Shown: positions 1-7,480 of the stretch, one piece after another
Numbering within the stretch: the stretch's first letter is position 1
How the letters are laid out: every line of letters starts with the position of its first letter
Program-made: the position numbers and the translations under genes
DNA from: Effrenium voratum
Taxonomy: Eukaryota; Sar; Dinophyceae; Suessiales; Symbiodiniaceae
Direction of reading: 5' to 3'
DNA length: 64,000 bases
Assembly: GCA_963377175.1 (NCBI GenBank)
Contig: CAUJNA010001622.1
Location: 1 to 64,000 of the forward strand
The notes under the pieces: generated by a model
What the model saw: only the letters and a program-made list of their open reading frames with translations
The model's database searches: none
Told to the model about the DNA's origin: nothing

Positions 1-448
1 ACAACCCATTTTCAACATTCAAATCCAATCACCCAACCAATCCAACACCAAAAAACACATATTCACACACCCACATTCATTTTCTTACTCATCTTCTCAC
101 TCTCAACATCAACACGCAAGTTCATTCAATAACAACAATCATAACTACATACCACCTCAACAAATCCCGCCAAAAAAATCCAAGCTACATACCAACAAAT
201 TCTCACTCTCAACTTCCAACCCTCAAAATCTCAATAATTTCTCCCTTGATCCAAACTGCAACCCTTTCCCATTTCCAACAAATACGAACAGTCTAAAAAA
301 GAACCCTATGTTCGCCCCGAAAAATGGTTAACCAATGGAAAAGGGAGAATTAAAACCGTTAACCCAAATCTTGAAAATAATCTGTGTGTCATTGGATGGC
401 AAAATGCGGATCGGGAAAGGCCTATGTAGGAAAGCACCCCCACGGCTT
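1..448 (+). repeat. Left terminal inverted repeat of PLV1
   Basis: Positions 1-448 match the reverse complement of 20,817-21,264, apparently without mismatch over the parts compared by eye. The first 300 bases are rich in A and C on this strand. Positions 394-448 are more GC-rich and include a 27-bp motif that recurs just outside the right end. Identity stops abruptly at 449. The outer part lies beyond the window. Confidence 0.93.
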
Positions 449-465
449 ATACGGGAAAATTACAC

Positions 466-505
466 TATAATTATAACATATAAATGTTTACATGTTATAA
501 TTATA
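466..505 (-). terminator. Stem-loop after the first PLV1 gene
   Basis: Fourteen-bp perfect arms (466-479 and 492-505) flank a 12-nt loop. It begins 9 nt beyond the stop of the minus-strand gene at 514. Two close relatives sit after the genes at 1227 and 50092, each with a 12-nt loop starting ATAA and ending TTAC on the plus strand. Position suggests a transcript 3-prime end signal; function is inferred. Confidence 0.6.
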
Positions 506-513
506 CTATGGTT

Positions 514-1101
514 TTAATCATCATCATCTCTGTATTCAAGTAATTTAAATTCTGGACATTCTACAAATTTAGTGTTATGTGCAATACACCTTCTACAATA
601 TTCATTGTCGTAGATGTATTTAACAACTTTATTAAAGTCTCTGATCATATTTTTGTAATTAAATGTTGTTCCTTCGCAACAATAAGCTATTCTGTTAACA
701 TCGTTATTGTGAATGCCTCTATATATGTTTCTTAATATGCTTATCTTGTCAAACGAGAACTTGAATTCTTCTCTCAAGTCTTGTTTGTCAGGAAAACTAT
801 GACAGCGAGAGAATAAGTAAATATATTCATTTATGGCTGTTCCTCTTTCGGGGTTTTTAACTGCCATTTTTCTCCTTCTCGCTGACCCGCACCCCTTGCA
901 TTCTTCATAGTTAAATTTACATATGTTATTGATGATATTACTTGACAAGTTTAACTTACTTAACTCAACTTTCTCGTCATTTAACTTACAATAGCAGTCA
1001 GCAACACGTTTATCAAATATGTTTAGCATGTCATTTGTATAGATCTTATTTAAGAATTCATTCATAATTTCCTCTTGTTCAATCTCAGTAAATACTACCA
1101 T
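514..1101 (-). CDS. Hypothetical cysteine-rich protein, terminal PLV1 gene
   Basis: The product is about 195 residues with no family I recognise. It contains several cysteine pairs (CKGCGSARRR, YCC, CRRC) that could bind zinc, and ends in an acidic tail (EYRDDDD). The open frame extends upstream to 1158, but the conserved promoter-like motif lies at 1126-1156 inside that extension, so I place the start at the ATG at 1101. It is the gene nearest the left TIR. PLV2 has a different cysteine-containing gene (50092-50754) in the equivalent position, also followed by the stem-loop. An accessory or early role is an inference from promoter class only. Confidence 0.6.
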   Translation of the reverse strand: MVVFTEIEQEEIMNEFLNKIYTNDMLNIFDKRVADCYCKLNDEKVELSKLNLSSNIINNICKFNYEECKGCGSARRRKMAVKNPERGTAINEYIYLFSRCHSFPDKQDLREEFKFSFDKISILRNIYRGIHNNDVNRIAYCCEGTTFNYKNMIRDFNKVVKYIYDNEYCRRCIAHNTKFVECPEFKLLEYRDDDD

Positions 1102-1125
1102 TCTGATGCTAACATATATAGTTAA

Positions 1126-1156
1126 TATTTCTTTAAATACATTTTCAGAGAAAAAC
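1126..1156 (-). promoter_or_regulatory. TTAAAGAAAT-type promoter motif
   Basis: Read on the minus strand it contains GAAAATGTATTTAAAGAAAT, about 25-35 nt upstream of the ATG at 1101. It is one of seven occurrences of the motif in front of non-structural genes in PLV1 and PLV2. Confidence 0.6.
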
Positions 1157-1180
1157 ATTTTATAGAAATATTTTTACCAC

Positions 1181-1220
1181 TATAATTACAACATATAAGA
1201 TCTTACATGTTATAAGTATA
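1181..1220 (-). terminator. Stem-loop after gene 1227-1472
   Basis: Fourteen-nt arms (1181-1194 and 1207-1220, two mismatches) around a 12-nt loop, 7 nt past the stop codon. Same architecture as 466-505 and 50,050-50,089. Confidence 0.55.
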
Positions 1221-1226
1221 GCAAAA

Positions 1227-1472
1227 CTATGGTATCAAAGGCTTTAATCTATGTATTTCCATAGGTTGTATTCGTTTCTTCTGTTCCTTCCTTAACTCTT
1301 TTGTTGCTTTTACTTTGTCTCTGCATTCCTTACATGTTTTGTAAAATATATCTTCCATTTTAATTCTATCATACATTTTGTGAAAATCCTTTCTTGGCTT
1401 TGCTTCGTCGCATTTACTGCAAGGATAAACCATTGTGCATCCTGTTTCTTCTTCGTCATCAGTAGAACTCAT
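1227..1472 (-). CDS. Small zinc-binding protein
   Basis: The 81-residue product has an acidic N-terminus, then CSKC at about residue 18 and CKEC at about residue 47, spaced by a segment ending in YKTCKECR. This is the arrangement of small zinc ribbons that often accompany HNH-type nucleases and viral regulatory proteins. The rest is basic and lysine-rich. The motif at 1493-1521 and the ATG at 1472 are separated by about 25 nt, supporting the start. DNA or RNA binding is inferred; no catalytic residues are visible. Confidence 0.6.
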   Translation of the reverse strand: MSSTDDEEETGCTMVYPCSKCDEAKPRKDFHKMYDRIKMEDIFYKTCKECRDKVKATKELRKEQKKRIQPMEIHRLKPLIP

Positions 1473-1492
1473 AATATTAGTTATACCAATAT

Positions 1493-1521
1493 GTCTTTAA
1501 ACGGATTTTCAGAGAAAAATG
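1493..1521 (-). promoter_or_regulatory. TTAAAGAAAT-type promoter motif
   Basis: On the minus strand it reads GAAAATCCGTTTAAAGACAT, with the same TTTTTCTCTGAAAAT lead-in as the copy at 1126-1156. It precedes the gene starting at 1472. Confidence 0.6.
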
Positions 1522-1528
1522 TTTTCAT

Positions 1529-1801
1529 TCAAGAATAAATCCCTGTATCTTCATCGTAGTCAATTTGATAAAATGTCATAGTTGAAGCCTTTGGTTCTTT
1601 AATTTCTTTGTTGTTGAGTTTGTTTAAATATACTTGTTTCTTATTTTTATATTCAGCATTGTTTCTGTCTACTTCTTTACTCTGATAACTGTTTGTTAAC
1701 GGTTTCTTCTTTTCCATTTCTTGTAAGATTTCTAAAATATTCTTATTTTGCTCTAAAACTTTTTTTAGTTGTTTAACAATCTTTTCTAATCCTTCGTCCA
1801 T
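1529..1801 (-). CDS. Hypothetical coiled-coil protein
   Basis: A 90-residue lysine- and glutamate-rich protein whose first 35 residues have regular leucine/isoleucine spacing typical of a coiled coil, followed by a polar, asparagine-rich tail ending in a short acidic/aromatic stretch. No family recognised. It sits in the same-strand run of small genes between the left TIR and the first GIY-YIG gene. Confidence 0.45.
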   Translation of the reverse strand: MDEGLEKIVKQLKKVLEQNKNILEILQEMEKKKPLTNSYQSKEVDRNNAEYKNKKQVYLNKLNNKEIKEPKASTMTFYQIDYDEDTGIYS

Positions 1802-1861
1802 GTAAATATATATTATATTATAAAATAAAACTTTTAAAACTAAACTTTTTATTTTACAAAA

Positions 1862-2365
1862 TCATATATCATTATAAGTCAATTCAAAATTAGTTATTGT
1901 GTAACTCGTTAAATGATTATTCAATTTACCAATTAAATTACAAATAATAGTTTTTCTAAATTTTGAATATTTATGAAACTTTTCAATATTATCGGTAATA
2001 TAAATTATTAAACATTTAATACATTCAAAAACATTAACAACATTAATATTACTATTCTTGTAAATATTATTCATTTTTCTCAATGTAATTTCATAAAACT
2101 GAATAGCATTTTTATTATCATAATTAGCAATAAATCTTAAAGTATATGAATATATTCTTTTACAATAAAATTTTAAATCCGATTGTTCAAATAAATCAGC
2201 ATAATTAATAGAATTAAAAAACATGTTAAAATCAATTTTACTATTTCTAAAGTCATTAACAAAATTAATTAATATATCATTTTCGTTGTATTCTTCAATA
2301 AAATTATTTAATTTCAATTCTTTTACATCAATGAATTTAATAATATTATTTATAACATCTTGCAT
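1862..2365 (-). CDS. Hypothetical protein, asparagine/isoleucine-rich
   Basis: The product has 167 residues, predicted mostly helical by its pattern of charged and hydrophobic residues, with three cysteines but no CxxC pair and no obvious membrane segment. I do not recognise it. It lies 23 nt from the stop of the neighbouring GIY-YIG gene on the same strand. Base composition is extremely AT-rich like the structural genes. No homologue is seen in PLV2 within this window. Confidence 0.45.
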   Translation of the reverse strand: MQDVINNIIKFIDVKELKLNNFIEEYNENDILINFVNDFRNSKIDFNMFFNSINYADLFEQSDLKFYCKRIYSYTLRFIANYDNKNAIQFYEITLRKMNNIYKNSNINVVNVFECIKCLIIYITDNIEKFHKYSKFRKTIICNLIGKLNNHLTSYTITNFELTYNDI

Positions 2366-2388
2366 TATAAATAATAATAGAAATAATT

Positions 2389-3018
2389 TTAACTATTATT
2401 TTTCATCATTTCACGTATAGTTTCCTGTGTTTCATTTTCTCCATTATCGGATGAGTTTATATTTTGTTGTTCTTTCTGTTTGTGGTATGCTTCCCTTTGT
2501 TTTCTATTAACTTCTTCTCTATGTTCTTCCCGATATTGTCTCGCTTTTACCCTTAATTCTTCTCGGTTTGCTTCACGGTACTTCAACTTGTTCTCTAACA
2601 CTTTCTCTCTATTGTTTTCACGATATGATTTATTACTATTTGCCTTTTGTTGCTTGACATATTCGGGGTTGTCCTGTTTAAACTCTTGTCGTGTTCTTCC
2701 TGGCACTTTAATATTAAGAGTTGGTTTTAACTCTCTTATCAATTCCCCTTCCCTCCTTTCTAATTGGCATTTGTTTTCACAGGGGCATTCTTCAATTAAC
2801 TCAATATAAAAGTTGTTATATCCGTGTTCTAACATAAATGGATATATTATTGTATTTTGACCGTTTTGTTTCTTCATGTCATCTCTATGCTGTGCCATTC
2901 TTTGACTTAGACTTTGACAGGTGCTTCCAACGTAATAATCTTCAGTTATATTATTTCTAATACAATATATTTTACCGTTTTGATAGTTTTTAGTATTTTT
3001 AACTTTATCACTATTCAT
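2389..3018 (-). CDS. GIY-YIG endonuclease (copy 1)
   Basis: A 209-residue protein with an N-terminal GIY-YIG nuclease fold: GKIYCIRNN near residue 15 supplies the first tyrosine strand and YYVGST near residue 28 the second, followed by a conserved arginine helix (LSQRMAQHR). The middle is a highly charged repeat of arginine, glutamate and tyrosine. The last 16 residues (ETQETIREMMKNNS) nearly match the tail of the neighbouring zinc protein. GIY-YIG nucleases nick or cut DNA and are often mobile in large DNA viruses. A second, divergent copy is at 19,646. AATATATAT precedes the start, a structural-class type promoter. Confidence 0.82.
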   Translation of the reverse strand: MNSDKVKNTKNYQNGKIYCIRNNITEDYYVGSTCQSLSQRMAQHRDDMKKQNGQNTIIYPFMLEHGYNNFYIELIEECPCENKCQLERREGELIRELKPTLNIKVPGRTRQEFKQDNPEYVKQQKANSNKSYRENNREKVLENKLKYREANREELRVKARQYREEHREEVNRKQREAYHKQKEQQNINSSDNGENETQETIREMMKNNS

Positions 3019-3043
3019 ATTGATATATATTGTTTTTTATTGT

Positions 3044-3406
3044 TTAAGTATTTTTCATTATCTCTTTAACGGTTTGTTGCGTTTCTTTGTCTTGACTACT
3101 TGCTGACACATCACGACCCCATTTAAAAGTTATATTATGGACATCAGTCTCCAAGTTGATACTGTCTTTAGTTTTATCAATATTCATTTTCTTATCATTT
3201 TTACTTATTTTGAAACTTGATGGAATACACGAACATTTAAAGTTTCCTTTCTTTTCTATTTGTAATTCGTTTTTTAATTCCAACATCTTTTTACACATAG
3301 GACAAGCAAACTCAACAACTGCCGTTTTATTAATAACTTCTTCTTTTTCTTCATCTGTTGAAGAAACAGTTGATTCTGTTTTATTCTTTTTGTTCTTTTT
3401 TCCCAT
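3044..3406 (-). CDS. Zinc-ribbon-like protein sharing a C-terminal tail with the GIY-YIG gene
   Basis: The 120-residue product has a lysine-rich N-terminus (MGKKNKKNK), a CPMCKK pair near residue 35 and a CSC pair near residue 58, suggesting a zinc ribbon. Its C-terminus (KETQQTVKEIMKNT) closely resembles that of the adjacent GIY-YIG protein, although the rest of the proteins are unrelated. Such a shared tail could be a targeting or packaging signal or a relic of local duplication; both are inference. It overlaps the 3-prime end of gene 3381-3572. Confidence 0.5.
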   Translation of the reverse strand: MGKKNKKNKTESTVSSTDEEKEEVINKTAVVEFACPMCKKMLELKNELQIEKKGNFKCSCIPSSFKISKNDKKMNIDKTKDSINLETDVHNITFKWGRDVSASSQDKETQQTVKEIMKNT

Positions 3407-3572
3407 GTATATTAATATTTACATTTTTATTTTTGATATATTGTATTCCTAACTTAATTAATTCTAATGAATAATAACAACATTTTTTAGTTTTATTATC
3501 AGTTATAACAACTTCTTCTATATTTTCTACTTCATCTATTATATCAATATAATCTGAATAACTTCTTTTCAT
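3381..3572 (-). CDS. Hypothetical small protein
   Basis: A 63-residue ORF, acidic at its N-terminus and basic at its C-terminus, with a CCYY motif in the middle. It overlaps the start of gene 3044-3406 by 26 nt in another frame, which is typical of compact viral operons, but nothing else supports function. Confidence 0.35.
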   Translation of the reverse strand: MKRSYSDYIDIIDEVENIEEVVITDNKTKKCCYYSLELIKLGIQYIKNKNVNINIHGKKEQKE

Positions 3573-3813
3573 ATTAAATAATAAGATAAATTATTATAAT
3601 TAATCTTATTATTTCATGCATGTTAGAATACTCGGAGGGCACAGCAATTGGGTTTTCTTTACAATGCATCAAACTAATTAGCTTCAATGCTTATTGATTA
3701 AAGTTGATGAAAAACCTGTTCTACTATTGATAGACCCCAAATCATATCATAGCAATGTTTTCATACAATAAACAATATTAAATTATTTTCTAAATATGTT
3801 TAATATTAACTAT
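3573..3813. other. Divergent intergenic region upstream of the ATPase
   Basis: About 240 bp between divergent transcription units. It holds no ORF I can support. AT-rich sequence with AATATTAAAT and CTATATG sits directly before the ATPase start. Confidence 0.4.
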
Positions 3814-4637
3814 ATGTCAGATGTTCCAATAATAAAGCCAATAAACATAACTGAATATGAATTCAAACAATCTAAATATGAGCACGTGCCAAAATTACCA
3901 TTTAGAAGTATTATAGTTGCGAGTTCGACAGGAGGCAAAACAGTCTTGGTACAGAACCTTATCTTAAATGTTTATAGAAATTCATTTGCAAGAATATTTA
4001 TATTTTCCCCCAGCGTTCATAATGACCCAACCTTTACAGAAGTTAAAAAATATATCAGGGACGAGTTGCGCGTGGATGATGAAAAAGAACAAATTTATTT
4101 TGATAATTATAATCCAAGTGATTTAGAAAATGTAATTGAAAGACAGAAGAAAATAATTAATTATATGAAATCTAAAAAGATAAAGAAACTACATTCAATA
4201 TTGATCGTTATAGACGATCATGCCGACGACCCTAAATTTGTTAGATATAGTAAATTATTACACGGGCTTTTTACAAGAGGTAGGCACGATGCAGTAAGTG
4301 TAATTTGTTCAACACAAAAATAATTTTACAAAAAGAAACATAAATAAATGAAACACATATATCATACAACCAACAAAAATACAATGTTTTGGCGCCTATC
4401 ATTCGTTTAAATGCCAGTTCACTATATATTTTTAGGTTGAAAAATGCCAGTGAATTAATGAGTTTTATTGAAGAAAACAGCGCCATTGTTGATAAACAGC
4501 AATTATTAGATATGTATCATCAAGCAGTGAATTTTGCTCCATATTCTTTTTTCTACGTGAATATGAATTCAAAAGACATTAACAACATGTTTCATGTCAA
4601 TTTTGAACAGGCATTTCAAATTACAAATGATGAATAA
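3814..4637 (+). CDS. A32-type genome-packaging ATPase, interrupted by a 59-nt insertion
   Basis: This is the FtsK/HerA-superfamily ATPase that pumps DNA into capsids in Polinton-like viruses. The Walker A motif is ASSTGGKT near residues 36-43, and Walker B with its acidic pair is ILIVIDDHADD. The first frame ends right after ICSTQK at 4321. The rest of the family sequence resumes in another frame at about 4380 with YNVLAPIIRLNASSLYIFRL. The two halves are separated by exactly 59 nt flanked by the 9-bp repeat ACAAAAATA (4314-4322 and 4373-4381); removing one unit restores a continuous frame. I start at MSDVP rather than the ATG 18 nt upstream because TATATG is immediately adjacent. Confidence 0.8.
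4323..4381 (+). other. 59-nt insertion in the ATPase gene
   Basis: One repeat unit plus 50 nt of AT-rich sequence with stops in all relevant frames. It has no GT-AG or GC-AG ends, so it is not an ordinary spliceosomal intron. The 9-bp direct repeat at its edges resembles a target duplication or the matched take-off and landing sites of a bypassed segment. Confidence 0.7.
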
Positions 4638-4667
4638 AGATATTCTAATTTAATATAATATAATAAT

Positions 4668-4901
4668 ATGCTAATGAAACTATGTAGATGTGGTGGATTT
4701 TATCGTAGAGGTAATTACAATTTTCATACTAATTCTTGGATACATAAACTTTATAAGGTATTGAAAAGAAGGGCAACAGACGCGGAGTTATTAAGATTTC
4801 AAAATAACTTTGTTGATGAAGAAGATTTAATGGATGATATGTGTAGCAATGCCTCGACAAAATTACCAGAAGATGAAATGACAGATTATGATAACAATTA
4901 A
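4668..4901 (+). CDS. Hypothetical small protein
   Basis: A 77-residue protein with a basic, aromatic N-terminal half (CRCGGFYRRGNYNFH) and an acidic C-terminal half (DEEDLMDDM). It follows the ATPase by 30 nt on the same strand, preceded by TATAATATAATAATATG, the structural-class promoter pattern. Not recognised. Confidence 0.45.
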   Translation: MLMKLCRCGGFYRRGNYNFHTNSWIHKLYKVLKRRATDAELLRFQNNFVDEEDLMDDMCSNASTKLPEDEMTDYDNN

Positions 4902-4931
4902 TAATATTAATTATGTCTTAATATTATCAAT

Positions 4932-5159
4932 TTAGAATAATGAATAGCTACAAAGATTGAGAGCAGGTAATTTATAATATATTTTATCTTTTTTACATTC
5001 ATTAACTTTTTCTAATTTATTTATTATTGCTTTCAATCCATTTATTTGTATAATATCAATTTTTGACATTTCGCTTATCATCTCGATATCTATATCTTTT
5101 ATTATGTTAATTGCTTCATCGTCGCCAATTTCTACTGGTTTTGATTTACTTGAACCCAT
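4932..5159 (-). CDS. Small protein with an N-myristoylation signal
   Basis: The 75-residue product begins MGSSKSKP, which fits the eukaryotic N-myristoyltransferase consensus (Gly2, Ser6, basic following residues) and resembles the start of Src-type kinases. The remainder is an amphipathic, isoleucine-rich helix-forming sequence. Myristoylation would anchor it to host or virion-associated membrane. The structural-class TATATT sits just upstream of the ATG. No counterpart is seen in the PLV2 part of the window. The motif is directly visible; modification and localisation are inference. Confidence 0.55.
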   Translation of the reverse strand: MGSSKSKPVEIGDDEAINIIKDIDIEMISEMSKIDIIQINGLKAIINKLEKVNECKKDKIYYKLPALNLCSYSLF

Positions 5160-5169
5160 ATATATTATA

Positions 5170-5973
5170 TTATTTAGATTTTATTTTTTCAAAATTATCT
5201 TTTTGTGGTTCTTCTTCTTCGTCTTCAGTTGGTGCTGGTATTTCCGTTGGACTTTCTGATGAGGAACTATGAACAGTAATAGGTGGAGAACTATGAACAC
5301 TAATAGCTTCATTTGATGAATTGCTACTGCTACCTTGTGCATTTCCTGCTGTTATTTGATTAACTAAATCTGCGATATTTATTGTTGTTGCAATTGTGCT
5401 ATGTGATAAGTTTAATATTATATCTGCTACTGTAGCGCCGTTGTGTAGCATTATTTCTATCATTTTTGTCAGCTTGAACTTCTTTTCTTCTTCATCGCTG
5501 TCCTCCTCGTCTGGTGGTTTCTTTGGCGGTGGTTCTGGCGGTTTGTTGTTGTCAAGCATTGTAGTAAATGCTGACACCATTGTGTCGCGTTGGTTTTTCA
5601 GTGTTTGTGTCGCTCGCGTTCTTGTTGGTTCATGTCTTTTGTATGCGTTGTGCCAAAAGTTGTTAAGCATTATTTTAAACATATTGTCTTGGTTTTCCTT
5701 TACCTTAAACGCTTCAAATGTCATATTTAATTGCTGATTTGCATCATTGTATAACTTTTCTTGAGTCTCTCTTGTTTCTGTGGCGATTGTATCTGTATTG
5801 GTTGCAATGTCAATAAATTCTCTCGGTATGCCCTTTTTCATCATTTTCGGTGGTTGTATTGTTGTTGGTGTGTTTGGTTTTGTTAGGTTATGTATTGAAA
5901 AACTGTCGTCATCATAATTATCATTGAACTTCTGCTTCTTTCTTTTCAGTATATTTTTAGTTAATATAATCAT
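5170..5973 (-). CDS. Conserved PLV structural-region protein, proline/serine-rich tail
   Basis: A 267-residue protein with a basic N-terminus, a central acidic and proline-rich segment (PPEPPPKKPPDEEDSDEEE), a hydrophobic helical region (TKMIEIMLHNGATVADIILNL) and a C-terminal serine-rich repeat (VHSSPPITVHSSSSE) ending in an acidic stretch. PLV2 gene 56090-56917 has the same order, including MIEFMMRSG and VNSSPPITVNSSS. Position next to the genes leading to the capsid protein suggests a virion or assembly role, but the family is not known to me. Confidence 0.6.
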   Translation of the reverse strand: MIILTKNILKRKKQKFNDNYDDDSFSIHNLTKPNTPTTIQPPKMMKKGIPREFIDIATNTDTIATETRETQEKLYNDANQQLNMTFEAFKVKENQDNMFKIMLNNFWHNAYKRHEPTRTRATQTLKNQRDTMVSAFTTMLDNNKPPEPPPKKPPDEEDSDEEEKKFKLTKMIEIMLHNGATVADIILNLSHSTIATTINIADLVNQITAGNAQGSSSNSSNEAISVHSSPPITVHSSSSESPTEIPAPTEDEEEEPQKDNFEKIKSK

Positions 5974-5999
5974 TATTAATTGTATTTAGATATTAATAT

Positions 6000-7034
6000 T
6001 TATGGATAGCCGCTGGAACTGCTTGCGCGACTGGGAGGCTTTGCTTGCGACTTGCTTCTTGCCCCTTCTACTTGTGCTTGCTTTGCTATGTATCTGTAAT
6101 AAATCACGTTGCCGTAATATTTTCCTAAATCTACCCTAATTGCATCCTTGCGGTCTTTTCCTTTGGTATTATCAAGCAACTGTATTATTTTATAATAGCC
6201 GTCAAACTCTCTTTCTGACACCAAACCTAAATCATACATATTCCTAACTACATTACTCATTTCGGATGTATTATTAGCAAATTCACGCGGGGTTCTATGT
6301 TTAACGCTTGTCAATATTTCTAATGCTGGTTTGATAACATCCCACGTTTCATCAGAATGCCGTTCTTTTAAACGATCATATATGTTTGCATCGACTGGGC
6401 TCAAATTGGAAACTGTTCGCCCTTCCTCTTCTGCCTTTTCTACTACTTCTGCTTCTTGTTCTGCTTCTGCTCCTGTGTCTGTTGATGACCTAGCGATATC
6501 CTGTATCTTTTTAGTGTAAAATTTGCTTGATGCAAGGGTATTGATTAGTGCCTCGCTCCCTTTTCCTAAAACATTTGCAAACGCTTGATTTCTTTTTTGT
6601 TTCGCCTCGGCGTCCTTTCTTGCCATCTCGTTTAACTGTGCTGTTAATGATGCTTCCTGCATACTTTCTGTATCACGCTGAACCATTGGCTCTGTTTGTT
6701 GTTCCGGTGGCGGTGGTGCTTCTGCTTCCGTGTTTCTTCTATGAAGTGCATATGTGTGTCCGTTTCGGTGCGATTCTTGTTTCATCATTGCCTCTCTCAT
6801 CTGCCTGTCTAATATTCTCATTTCTTGGTCTTTCAATAATTCTAAATGGTCGCTTCCATCAAAAAAACTGCCTTGTGGACTTGCTTTAAAAAATGTAGCG
6901 TCTCTATTAGGTAGTTTTCCTGTTAATTGTTCGTTATCGCCTATTAAATTAGCGATTTCTTCATAAGTAGGTCGTCGTTTCAATCCAAATTTTGCATATG
7001 GGTTTATTAATTCTAAACTTGCTGTAGTTGCCAT
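6000..7034 (-). CDS. Conserved PLV protein with N-terminal RPTYEE module
   Basis: A 344-residue charged protein. Its N-terminus has KRRPTYEEIANLIG followed about 15 residues later by NRDATFFKASPQGSFFDG. The same module opens PLV2 gene 56999-58070 (RPSYNELIKEI, DRNAYYFRDSPLG). The middle is glutamate/alanine-rich and probably coiled coil. The C-terminal third (from about residue 215) looks globular and ends in a serine-rich tail. It is likely a virion-associated or assembly protein because of its fixed place beside the capsid block in both elements; this is inference. Confidence 0.6.
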   Translation of the reverse strand: MATTASLELINPYAKFGLKRRPTYEEIANLIGDNEQLTGKLPNRDATFFKASPQGSFFDGSDHLELLKDQEMRILDRQMREAMMKQESHRNGHTYALHRRNTEAEAPPPPEQQTEPMVQRDTESMQEASLTAQLNEMARKDAEAKQKRNQAFANVLGKGSEALINTLASSKFYTKKIQDIARSSTDTGAEAEQEAEVVEKAEEEGRTVSNLSPVDANIYDRLKERHSDETWDVIKPALEILTSVKHRTPREFANNTSEMSNVVRNMYDLGLVSEREFDGYYKIIQLLDNTKGKDRKDAIRVDLGKYYGNVIYYRYIAKQAQVEGARSKSQAKPPSRASSSSGYP

Positions 7035-7137
7035 ATTGATATAATATTAATTAGAAAATATTGTTAATAATATTTTTGTGAAACATATTATTAATAATAA
7101 GATTTTATTGTATAAAATCATACTATATCAATATATT
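7035..7137. other. Short AT-rich spacer between genes
   Basis: About 100 bp of nearly pure A/T between same-strand genes, with repeated ATTAATAAT and ATATCAATATA. Probably the promoter region of gene 6000-7034. No ORF. Confidence 0.3.
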
Positions 7138-7455
7138 TTAAGTAAATATTAATTTGTTCAACTCTTCAATTCTTTTTTGTAGGTGATCTAATGTACTATG
7201 TGGTAGATTTGGTCTGAGTAATTCCATTGTTAATCTGTCTAATTCATTTTGATAATTTGCTCTGGCGTGTCCTTCTTGTGTATGTTTTCTAAATGCTACT
7301 GATGCTTCTTGTGAATTTCTTAATTTCATTTGTTCGTGTAGGTGTTTTAGATATTCATTATCTTTTAAATCAAATGGACTATATTTAATTTGTGAGGATT
7401 GTAAGAATATCTTACCTTTATTTTTTAAATTATTTCGTTTATGAAATTTATACAT
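7138..7455 (-). CDS. Conserved small PLV protein beside the capsid gene
   Basis: A charged, helical protein of about 105 residues. The frame opens at 7488, but AAATATATAATG places the structural-class promoter directly before the ATG at 7455 (MYKFHKRNN), and this start avoids overlapping the capsid gene, so I prefer it. The C-terminal region (NELDRLTMELLRPNLPHS) aligns with the frameshifted C-terminus of PLV2 gene 58125-58588. In PLV1 its upstream neighbour is the capsid gene and in PLV2 the zinc-finger gene, so it marks one breakpoint of the inverted capsid block. Confidence 0.6.
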   Translation of the reverse strand: MYKFHKRNNLKNKGKIFLQSSQIKYSPFDLKDNEYLKHLHEQMKLRNSQEASVAFRKHTQEGHARANYQNELDRLTMELLRPNLPHSTLDHLQKRIEELNKLIFT

Positions 7456-7480
7456 TATATATTTATCATAGATTTTAATT

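Noticed and set aside
335..517. A 60-codon ORF running out of the left TIR, with a partner in the right TIR
   Set aside because: The two copies share only the TIR part and then end differently; the sequence is an inverted-repeat by-product with no promoter or family support.
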